Source: Hydractinia symbiolongicarpus (lineage: Eukaryota; Cnidaria; Hydrozoa; Anthoathecata; Hydractiniidae). Taken from it: DNA of 60,000 bases. A model generated the notes under the pieces. It saw only the letters and a list, made by a program, of their open reading frames with translations, was not told the DNA's origin and ran no database searches. Location: NCBI RefSeq assembly GCF_029227915.1, contig NC_079887.1, positions 8,372,001-8,432,000 of the forward strand, in the 5' to 3' direction. This document shows, piece after piece, positions 25,301 to 37,300 of the stretch. Every line of letters starts with the position of its first letter. Within the stretch, counting starts at the first letter, position 1. The position numbers and the translations under genes were made by a program.

Positions 25301-28300
25301 GATTGTAGAAAAGAATGATGCACAATAATTTGGTACAAAAGTGTAGAGACTTCATAGTTCTTATGAAAAAGCCTAAAGGTAGACTGAGAAAAACTTGGAG
25401 GTACTAAGGTCAGACTTAATGCAAAGGAATTTGAGTTCAGAACCTACACAATCTAGATCACATTAATATACCTGTCCAAACCATGCTCTGATGGAAGACG
25501 GGCGTTAACAATAAACCAGACTAATTTTTTCATAAATAATCTTTAGCCTGTAAAAAAATCTATGGGAATTAGCCCATTGCATTGAATTCTTGCATTAGCA
25601 TTCTATACACCCTTCTTTCTTGCCTTCGTAGCACTACCATTTGGAGCAAACAGACAAAATACAGCCACAAAAACTACTGAAAAATATTTGCTATGTTTGG
25701 CAACCTTAATTACATGGTGAAGTTTGGTTAATTTTGATTTCCACTAACTCCGGGACATGATTTGTTTCTTTTTGTAGGGATTTTGATGGTAATAGGTTAC
25801 AAGATAATAAAATTCATGAAAACGCATTTCAAAATACAAGCATTAATACATTGTAAGTTGACCTTTTATTTTACAAACTATTTCCACAAAACTTTTCATT
25901 GTTCCTAGATCGTTGACTTGTGTTTCTTGGTAATAAATTTTTTTCATTACAGAAAATTGGCAAGTCAAAATCCTGCTATACAGTATGTACCAAAGGCATT
26001 ACGAACAAAGGAGTTGAAAACACTAAAAAATATGTATGTATGGTGTTTTACATTGCTCGAAAATAAGGTATAAATGAGGCTAAATATTGCTTCTGTTCTC
26101 ATCTGCTTGAAAACGTGTAGGTTTTAAGTCATTAAACTATATCAGTTCTTTTATGTGAGAGAAGAAAATGATTTTTCTTCTAGAGATATGATTCTAATAA
26201 GTAAAAGATAACATTTCAAACTTGTGGTGATTCAATGGATTCATACATGCTTTCTTTTTGGTGAAGCAGAACAAAGAGTTGCATTTTGTTAAGTTTTTTC
26301 TGTGTTGTTAAAATAAATGGTGGAGTTTTTGTAATTGTGAATGGAAGCTTCAGGAAATTGCTTTTGCTTTAAAAAAAATTTGAAGGTTGGATTTTTTAAC
26401 GAACGATAGTATATGGAATGATCCATAGTGGTTGTATATTGTTTAAAGTAACGTTATTGATTCACTTTGTTTAGTATAATTGTAGATTGACATTCAAGCA
26501 ACAAAAAATAACATCATTGATATCTTCTATGCTCATTATATTTTCACAAGAGGGGATGAGAAATTTTTTTTTTTTTCATTTTTTTTTTTTTTGCTTGATA
26601 TTATTATTTTTTTGTTTTTGTGAGAATCAGGGTTGATGGGACCTGTAGAACAACTAATTAAATTGGAGTCCCCAAAAATTGACATTTTAAAAACGTTAAA
26701 CAGACTAAAAATGTTATCGATTTTCCAATAAAAATTTTGCATTTCTAAAGGGTAATTCTAAGGAAAGTTATTTTATTTTTGTTATTATTAGGAATTCATA
26801 GTCTAATGTCTAAGGTTCTGAAAGGTACGAGGCCTAAAAATTAAGTAAGTATCATAACCTTTCACCATAGCTGGTACCCCCGATTGAATGGGGTTCATGT
26901 CATGCAGCATTATCCATATTATCGGAGACATGTTTTCAAGTTTTGTTTCAAGAATATCCTTGGTCTTTTTTCTGACAAGGGAATTAGGTTACTAGTGCTG
27001 ACTTTATGATTTTACACCAGCCTCTTTCAATTTTTAGCTGAAGACACTACTTAGTACTAAATGCAAGAAATAAACGTCAGCATAATCATCTACTTGTAAC
27101 TCTTATAGTGCACGGCAACATAATCACATACTTGTAACTCTTATAGTGCACATTTACAAAAACCCCATTTTTAATTAACAAAATACAAGTTTCTAACTAC
27201 TTAACCATTACAACTAAAATTTTATATTTTATTTTTTTAGTCATCTCGAGTCCAACAAAATTACTTACATACTGAATGGTACATTTGCAAAATTACCTAA
27301 TTTAGAAAGAATGTAAGTCATTGCGAATATATTTTGTTTGAATTTATTTTTAGGTTATCTGTCTCTTCCTACTTAAAACAATTTATCTTATAAGATGAGA
27401 GAGCAGAGTAATGAAAAGCTTGTTTCACATTAAAAAGTGTTTCAAATAATTTTTTTACTTTAGATCTCTGTCACGAAACCGTATCATTGCTATTGAAGAT
27501 GGTGCCTTTCCACAAAATCTAATTCAACTGTAAGTAGTTTAATGTAAATATAAATATAAAATTATGTGACTTCAAGGAAAGGTTTGAAAGTTTTCTTTAT
27601 TTTGTTACATAAAATGTTAGATATGTTTAGAGTCGCCACTTTTTATGCCATAAGTTCATTTTCTTGTCCTTATAAAAAGAGTCATATTTTGTTGAAAATA
27701 CCTCAACGCCCATTCATCTATTTCACTACATAATTTAATCATCAGTGTTACAAAATTATTTTTTTCCTTTTGTATCTTGCTCAGGTCTAAAATTCTTTAG
27801 ACCTGAGTAAGATAATCATTATACAAAAACGAAGCAACAATCGTTTTTGGAAACACCGTTTATAAAATCTTGCAAAGACAAAATACAGCAAAGAAGTTAC
27901 TTAATCGGCAAAATTGTTTATTCAAGCATTCATAGTTTTTAAATACATTGATATTGTATAATTATTTTCTTTTTCAAGATATTTAGGTGGAAATGATTTT
28001 TATTTCAAAAACGAAAATCAATTCAAAGGATTGTCAAGGTTGAAAGAACTGTAAGATGTTTTTAAGTAATGTTTTCTTGTAAAATTTCTTGCCTCATTCA
28101 TAAACATTGAATCAAGAAATAAGGTACTTAAAATATTGTGTACCTACTTCTGTCATTATTCATGTTGAATCCACAGCTGCAGGCATTCTATTTATTTGTT
28201 TTAGAGAACTTGATTTCAACAAAATTGATAAAATCCCAAATGAAGCCTTTCATGGATTAGTGTCATTGGAAGTTTTGTAGGTGTCTTTTTGAAGCATAAA

Positions 28301-31300
28301 AAACAACATCTATGTTTCATATTTTTTTATCGTTTTTGTAAAGGGTAGTTTTATAGTAATTTAAATTTTGAAAATTAGATGAAAAGCTGTGTTTAATTTA
28401 TAAACACAGCTTAGTAAATCAAATTTATTTTTATACTGAACAGAAATATAGTTCTGGTGTTTTTTTAGAAAGCTACAATCAAATAAAATTGGTCGAATAC
28501 TGAAGACACATTTTAAAGACATGTCGAAGTTAAAAATCATGTAAGAAATCATTTTTCATCATGGCATGCAACACCCTGCACGATGGTAGTCAGTATAGTA
28601 AGATAAGATATGTTGCACATTGTCAAAAAAACAAATGTGATTAAGGATTCTAAGGCAAAACAATTAAAATCTGAAAAATAAAGCATTATTATTGGCAAGA
28701 AAAGCCCAGATTTGAATTATATTTCATTTAAACTTATCAAATTATCTCTGGACTTTGTTACATGGCTCGCACTATGAAGAAACTAAACATTACCTTAATC
28801 TAATTTTTGCCGAAATATTAAATTCTGTTAATAATCTAATTTTGGAGCATCTTAAATTGTTATTAGTAAAATCCATATATTGTTGAACTAAAATATACAA
28901 GCTGCACCCCATGATCACATCTTTACGGTTTTATGTAAAATTGAAAAACTGAAAACAAAAAATTACACACTAAAATAATTCTAGAATATTGGATTAAATG
29001 GTTCTGTTCTGCACCTGTTTGTCACAGTTATTCAAAATGCTGTCCTTCAAGATGAGTTTGAAATTGTTAGACTCACACGATAAATTACAAAATTGTTAAA
29101 GGAAGAAGTGATCTTTTTTTACCCATTAAATGAGTGATTTCTAAAATGGCACTTATTTTTGCAGTTTTGCCCCCAAAAGCTTGTCAATAAACACTTAGAT
29201 TTGCGAAAATCTTTTTCTTTTTTTCTAAAAAAATAAATAGTTTAAAAAAATTGGTCCTTTAGCTACCTTCAAAGTAATGATTTGGCATTTGTTGAAGATG
29301 GAACATTTGCACACATGCGTGCACATAAAAGTCAAATCGATACTATGTAAGTATATCCAACTATTAAACAAATAGTTTAATCAAAATTTTCTATTGCTTT
29401 GGTATTAAATTTCTGTACCCCAGTGAGGAAGGGAGCTTTCTTTCTAGTTGCGTGTGGTATTAATTAGAGAGGATTCTATTGTGGTATATATACCTATATG
29501 TCAATTAAGTTATTAAGTTTCTGACGCAATTACTTAAAACTTTAAGATTTAATAACTTTACAACAGTGAGAAAAAATTGTCATCTAAATTGTCAACCCAG
29601 GATTTATTTTAAAATCAACATCATAAGAAAACCTCGTAAGCCATTCATCGAAATTCCATTATTTTGATCAGAGTTTTAAAAGTTTTTAAAATAGCATCAG
29701 ACCCAACTATTAAAAAGCAAATGGTGAATTTTAACTTTCCTGATCTAGATCTTTTAACTTGGAGCTACTTTTGTAAGTAATTTTTGAGCCAAAACTAATG
29801 TGACTTTATTCTATTGTAGAGATTTATCCAACAATCATTTAACAAGAATTCCTCATACAGATTTTTGGAATTTAAAGATAAAGAGTTTGTAAGTGCCAAT
29901 ACAACTTAGTCCCCTTGTATTAAATGAAAAATTTCAATAACGTACAATGAAGAATTTGTACTAGTTTTATGTTAATAGCAATTATTTATTTATTTATTTT
30001 TTACTTAAGATTGCTTAAGAACAATCGACTCATGGAAATACAAAGTAACGCGTTTGTTAACATATCACAGTCATGTGATATAATGTAAGTCTTTTTTCGA
30101 AATTATTAGTATATTTTTAATAGTTTTGTTATATATACTTATTACCTGAAATGGGTTCTTATTTTTAATATGTAATTGATAAATGCACTTCTTTTCTGCA
30201 GCAACCTTCACATAAACAGAATTGAACGGATACGAGAATATGGCTTCAACAATGTTGACTGTAAAATGATGTATGTTTTTCTACAAGTTTTTTTTTATTT
30301 TGTTGACAGGAATTGTACTTTTTCATTGATTAATTAATTTGTCTGTGTAAGCTATAAAATTGCTATATTTACTACCCCATGATGATCCACAAATGAAGAA
30401 GACTAATCAAGGTGTTGTAGGTGAGAAGTGTATACGTAATGATGAAGGTGTTTTGGCTAGCACAGAGGAGGAGAAAAGGGTAGCTTGGAAGAATCATTAT
30501 CAGAGGTTGCTTAACACTGAGTTTGATTGGGACAAGGATAATTTGTCTGCTGATGATGTTGTAGAAGGGCCAGCTATGCAGATCAAGACAGAATGGGTAG
30601 TGGAGTCTATTAGGAAATTGAAGATTGGCAAGGCTGCAGGAGTATCAGGTATTGTTGCAGAGATGGTAAAAGCATCTGGATATATTGGAGTTGAGCTTAT
30701 TACAAGTCTTGCTAACCAGATTATAAAGAATGGTGCTATTCCGAGTGAGTGGCAGTCGAGTGTAATAGTGAATTGTTTCAAGGGCAAGGGTGATTAGAAA
30801 GGGGTAACTATAGAGGTTTGAAGTTGGTTGATCAAGTAATGAAAGTTATTGAAAGAGTGATTAATAAGTTACTTAGAGAACGAATTAATATAGATAAGAT
30901 GCAATTTGGTTTTGTTCCAGGGCGTGGCACTACAGATGCAATATTTTTGCTCAGACAGCTTCAGGAAAAGTATTTAGGAAAGAGAAAGAATCTCTATTTT
31001 GCCTTTGTAGATTTAGAGAAAGCTTTTGATAGAGTGCCACATAAAGTTATTTGTTGGGCTATGAGAAAATTAGGTGTGGATGAGTGGCTAGTTACGATGG
31101 TACAGTCTATGTACCGCAATGCTAGAAGTCGTGTCAGGATTAACCATTCACTTAGTGATGAATTTAGTGTAAATGTTGGTGTACATCAGGGTTCTGTACT
31201 TGGTCCTTTGTTGTTTATTCTAGTCTTGAAGCGCTGTCGATGGAGTTCAGAACAGGTTGTCCATGGGAGCTATTATATGCAGATGATTTGGTTCTCATAG

Positions 31301-34300
31301 CAAAGTCGATGGAAGGATTAGTTAAAAAAGTTTGAGAAGTGGAAGAAAGGACTAGAAGAGAAAGGGCTAAAGGTAAACACAGCAAAGTCTAAAGTCATGA
31401 TTAGTAGCATTGCAGCCAAGTGTGACCTTGTAGTTGGAAAGTGGCCTTGTGGAGTTTGCAGGAAAGGGGTTGGTAGTAACTCAATTTTTTGTCAGACTTG
31501 CAAGCATTGGGTACATAAGTGCAGTAGTATTAGTGGAAGGTTATGCAAGTTTGTATGCAAGCGTTGCAGTGGTGAGATTATAGAGAATGAAGTATTTCCA
31601 GCTTTAATGATGTACAACAGTGGCTCGTTAGAGATAGTTGAGAACTTCTGTTACTTGGTGATATGTTGGGCAGTGAATGGGGTATTGGTAGAAGTGTTAC
31701 TTGCAGGATAGGTTCTGCTTGGAAAAAGTTCAGAGAGTTACTTCCTTTGTTGACTAGCAGAGTCCTGTCAATTGAGGTAAAAAGTAGGTTGTATGAGGCC
31801 TGTGTAAGAAGTGTTATGTTGTACGGTAGTGAGACCTGGGCAGTGAAGCAGGAAGATCTTGACCGTTTAGAAAGGAGTGATATGAGAATGGTTAGGTGGA
31901 TGTGTAACGCCAGTCTGAGAGACAGAAAGAGTTCAGATGAGCTAAGAAGCAGGCTAAGTCTCCGTAGATTAAAGATGTTATCCAGATAAGAAGATTGAAC
32001 TGGCTGGGACACTTGGAGAGAATGGAGGAGGATAATTGGGTAAGAAAGTGTAGAGACTTGATAGTTCCTGGGGCAAAGCCCAGAGGCAGACTGAGAAAGA
32101 CTTGGCAGGAGGTTATAAGGACAGACTTGATACAGAGGAAGTTGAGTTTAGATCTAACACAGTCTAGACCAGATTGGAAGAGGGTCATTAATATACCCCG
32201 TCCAACCCATGCTAGCATGGAAAACGGACGTTAAGCCGAGAATGATGATGATGATGATTACTACCCGATGATGATCCACAATATTTTACATTTCAATTGT
32301 ATCATACATGTGCATACAACCTTTTTAAGAAGAATTTTTGTTTTGATATTTTAGAAATGTTGGTGGAAAGACATTGACTACTCCAAGAGTACCTAATAAT
32401 CGTGTAAAGGAAATTGAAAGTCATGCATTTTATGATGTCAAAGTTAATCAAATGTAATTTTGTTGCATAATTTTATGGTTGATGTATTTAGTCCTTCTTC
32501 TGTGACTCACTTATAAACTTATGACTTGCTAGTTACGTAGCCTGTGGAAAACTCATTTAGTCAGAAAAACAATGGAGAAGATAATATATTTTAAAGATTT
32601 TGTTAACATCAGCAACGCCCGTCAATATACAACAATCTAATCTTCTCAGAAATTAGCTCTTCTATTTTAGAAGCTGATTAAAGTTGAAAATAAAAAAAAA
32701 AATTTATTATGTCATCAACCTGTTGGCTTGAAAATGGCAACTAATTTGATCCCATATGAGTTGTGAGGATAAAGCAACTGTCATATTTTCTCATTCCCAA
32801 GCTATTTGCCCTCAAGTTATAGGCATAATGCAATTATACCATCATTCAATTCAAGTTTAGGATACTTAAAAGGAAAATGATAACATCCACCTTGGGTGTT
32901 ACAAACACAGACGAGGACACAGTGTATTAATATACACTAATCATTGGCTCATGTAAAGAAAATGCTATTTTAAATTAATGAGAAACAAGTGTATTGAGAA
33001 TGTTAATGTAGAAGGTATCCTAACAAGCAACAATAAAAAATTTTTTCTAAAAATCTCATGAAAAAGGATGTGCAAAATCGAATTTTTTATTTTGTTATAT
33101 ATTGTTTACGTGAAAAGAGGCCTTAAATCATATTTTTATGAAAGGAAAAAAATGAAGAATAGCTAAAGTGCCAAACCATTTTTTAGATTTATTTACTTCA
33201 AATATTTCCTCAATTTCCGCCTATTTGGTTAACAAGCTTATTTCTCTTGTCAAAATAGTGTTTTACCCTGCTTTTAACCCATGTACTATTCACCATTCAA
33301 CAACTGTGAAATGAAGATTGTAAAAAATTTATGTACTAATTACTTTTTTTGATATGATGAAAGGAAATCAGTATTTTTTCGTCCAGCACTATTTGCCAGT
33401 CTGATATATTCATACAATCAAAAGACCTTAGCATTAACATAAATATAAAGCAATTTAATCAGTTCCACAAGAAGGGAAGAACTAAAGAGTAAAAAAAGTA
33501 TATATTTTGTATATATTCTATAAGATTCAGCTAGATTAGTTAATCACAGTGTGAGAAAACTCAAGCATATGATAAATTAAATTACGGAAGTTAAATGACC
33601 ACAAGACTGTGTTGTGCTTACAACACTACGCATCGCTGATGGAAATCATTCAAAATCCAACCACACAAAGTTTTTATCCTCAAAAAGCATAAGCATAGCC
33701 ATACCTTTTCAGGAAATTCTCCTAAAGTGAACATATAAAAGCATGGATATTTGTCAAAAGTTCTTAAAACAAAATAAAGTGTATTGCCATAGTTTTTAAA
33801 CAATATTGACTGTTGTGACCACAAGTAAAAACAAATTTTCTAAATGCTTAAAAAAAGTATTTACTGTAAGTCAAAGATAAACGACGCTAGTTCAAGTGAG
33901 AAGATAACTAGGAAAAATATGTTTATTCATATTTTATAGTTTTGGAAAAAAAACGTTGGTTGGGCCCAAATAATTTTAAAAAGTATGTTTCTTTCCTTTT
34001 TAGAGATTTGAGTTATTTGCAGATAAAAGTTTTACCTTCTTATGCTTTTAAACTGAGAGGTTTAGGTGGAACACTGTAAGTCCAATTTCTACTTGATGTT
34101 GCTTTGTCAAGATGAGATAATGACTGTTTGTTTTCGTTGACTTTTTTTATTTAAGAAAAATGTTTAGGTGAAGCTTTATTATACAAATGAGCATCACTAA
34201 CATATTGTTGCACTAGAAATTGCAGACCAAATCTCACTTACATGAAGACAGTATGTTAACAATGAATAAAATAGCTCTACTTTAATTTAATTAAATGTTA

Positions 34301-37300
34301 TTTTCTAGATATATTAACAATGGGGAACTCCAGTCAATTGATACATATGCTTTTGATCTTGGTGCAGTTGACGGAAACGTGTAAGTTTTTGCTACCTTCA
34401 TGTTTTAGGAGTCATTTAATCTAACTATCACTCTACAGTAAACGTGTAATTAAAAGGCAGCAAATAGTAAAATCTGAATCTATTGCAATACAAAGAAAAG
34501 TAGCATGTAAAGCAAAATATGTAGCAGACTAAAGTTTAGGATGTTGCATGCATTGTTCTCAAAAGTTTATATATGGTTTGCCTATTAAATTTTTTGATGG
34601 GCGCTTGCCATGAGAGAAAACTTTGATTTTCCACAATTGATTGTCTTAACTCAAAAAGTTGCAAATTAATTTTCTAATGTTACGGGTCAAATTTGAATAA
34701 ATTAACATGTACGTGAAATGATTTCTCACATTGGTCTGAAAACGTGCATTAGTTATACTGACTAAATATGACTTAATATTTATAAAATATTTCCAAATGC
34801 ATTAAGTCGTCATGCTAAGGATTGAAATACATGATCATTTAAAATGATTATTTTTGAATGACTATTATTTTGAAGTTGTTTTTATTGCCTGTATATACAT
34901 ACACACATATTTTTAAATTATTAAATAAGTTTAAACTAGTTGACAAGCCTGTAAAAAATCTATCATTTGAATTTGATGATGTGAGCAATGGCCTGTTAAT
35001 ACACGAAAATGATTTTTTTCAAAAAAAACTTCTTTCAAGCTGCACTTTATAGGGCTTGAAACACTGATCAACAAAATGTATGGAATCATGTTCTTTTAAA
35101 AAACAAATGTAAAGATGGATTGAAATTGTCAGCTTTGGTAATTGTTTTAATGTTAATTTCATGTGATCCCTAGTTACCTGCATGGTAAAAAATACCTGAA
35201 GTCACCAACATGTGTTAAGCTATTTAGCCTTGAGGTTATAAGAGCATGGTAATGGCTTAATTAATTTTGATTTGTTGACTTTGAATTTTGTTAATGACAT
35301 TATAGCGTCTAATGTGTTAATTAACATTTGAGACATGCGGAAAATTAACTCATCCACTTCAACTTTACTATATGATTTTATAAGTTATACTGAATGCTTT
35401 AATTAGGTGAGTAAAAAAACATTGTGATCATTGGAGAGAGGTATATGGTCTATTGATCTATTGATGCCTTATATTTTTCTCATTTAGAGATCTATCTGTC
35501 AGCAAAATAGTATCACTGCGGAGTAGAATTTTTGTCAACGGAACAAGTTTCAAAGATTTGTAAGCATTTTTGTATATAATATATTGCTCGGAGGTAATTT
35601 CTCTTCTTTCATTTTTATTCTATATTTTTCCAAGTTAGCTAAATGATTTTAAATTTTGCATGCATTTCTTTAGGAACTTGTTTGATAATCAAATTTCAGT
35701 TATCAATGACAATGCATTTGAAGGAGCATCTATGAGTGGAGTATTGTAAGTGTTGCTGGTGTTGTTAATGTTACAAACTTGATTAATGAAGTTAGTTTTA
35801 TCGATTTCAATTAATAAAATTTCTATTTTTCATTTTAGAAATCTTTATAACAATCAACTTAAAGTTTTTCCTGCTAAAGCACTTTCTGTGTTTACCAAAG
35901 TACAGAAAATGTATGTATTCTTTGCAATCTATTCTTACTAGTCATTAGCCCGTGGAAAAACCCATGGGTTCCGACCGTCCTTTTTATACCGCACTAATGT
36001 TTGTGCAAACTCTAAAATAAAAACAAAGAAATTCTATACCATATTCACTCGAATAGCACCTATAGTGGAGGGGTACTCATTCAAGGGATGCACTTTTTTT
36101 TAAGAGAGGTACTATTAAAAAGGTAATGAAATAATTTTAATATTTTACAATGAATCCTGGAACAGTTTAATGCCAAATCTTCCCTTGTAATAATTTGTTA
36201 ACACCAATATAATTGAGCATTTAGTAGCACCAATATGATTCTTTTGTTTTGTGTTCTGTTCCCAGGTTACCTTACAAATAGGAGAAAAAAATATCTACGT
36301 TTATTTAATATCTATTTTTATTTTTCAGCAATTTACATCGTAATAAAATCGAAGCTTTGAAATCCGGCAGTTTAGATGCATTTACCGAGTTACGTGAAAT
36401 GTATGTTGTATATTTATGTTTTCCTTTGTAGTTTTGCTTTTTTTTTCTTAAAAAAAATGCTGCTATGTCACTTATTTAAGGTGTTGTGTGGATTTTTACT
36501 TTGTTTGTAATGAAGTGAAAGTTTTTTTTGCTCTCCATTGAGAAGTTTTAAACAGTTACTTAAAGCTTGAAGTGAAACTTAAATTTTGAAGTTTACTTCC
36601 ATCTTTTTGACAAAAGAAAATTTTTCAATAGAGAATGAACATATGTGTGCCATGTCAAACTATTATCTATAAATGCCTGCTAACTGATTAGGCTATCTGC
36701 ATACTTCTCTAATATATTGCTGCACATAGTGTAGTGTAGTGTAGTGTAGTGGGTTTATCTGCATCTCCCAGTTTTGGGGAGGTAATATATTGGTGATGCA
36801 CAAAGTAGTTTTACTTCTATTTAAAATTCCATTAATGAATGAAATAAATGTAACTGCCAAAACTAAAACTCTCCCTGCAATTATATTTTTTTTGGGGGGA
36901 AAGTAAAACATTGAGTAGTAAATTTTTATGTAGACCTTATCCTACTTTTTTTTATTGAAGTTTTATCATTAGTGGTGAACACTGTAAGAATTTCTTTTAA
37001 TTTAGAATTTTAAAGGATAACAAAATTAAGATATTGGAAAATGGAATCTTCAAAAACAACCCAAAGCTACAGAGAGTGTGAGTTTATACTATTGACTCAA
37101 TCATCTTTGATTCATGATTGAGTCAATTTTAAAATCTTAGTTTTAAAACACATATAGCTGTGCTTAATCCCCTATACATACAAATATAATTATGCATATT
37201 TTATTTCAGATATTTAGAAACCAATTTAATTCATACAATACAAAATAAAGTTTTTTCTGTCAATGGGCATGATTTGATTCACTTGTAAGTATACCAATTA

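Larger units (their letters stand above)
19568..30201. other. Introns 3-27 of the giant gene (content summary)
   Basis: Twenty-five phase-2 introns of about 70 to 1,200 bp. Those above 300 bp with identifiable content are 23063-24009 (foldback element), 25201-25777 (RTE-like fragment F), 27530-27978 (18-bp hairpin) and 21904-22362 (possible terminal exon). Intron 22435-22990 has a duplicated and inverted block containing TTAACAGGTCC near 22530-22625. Introns 20014-20770, 21048-21608, 26034-27240 (with poly-T at 26565-26605), 28541-29262 and 29347-29819 are AT-rich and I see nothing specific in them. Confidence 0.6.
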
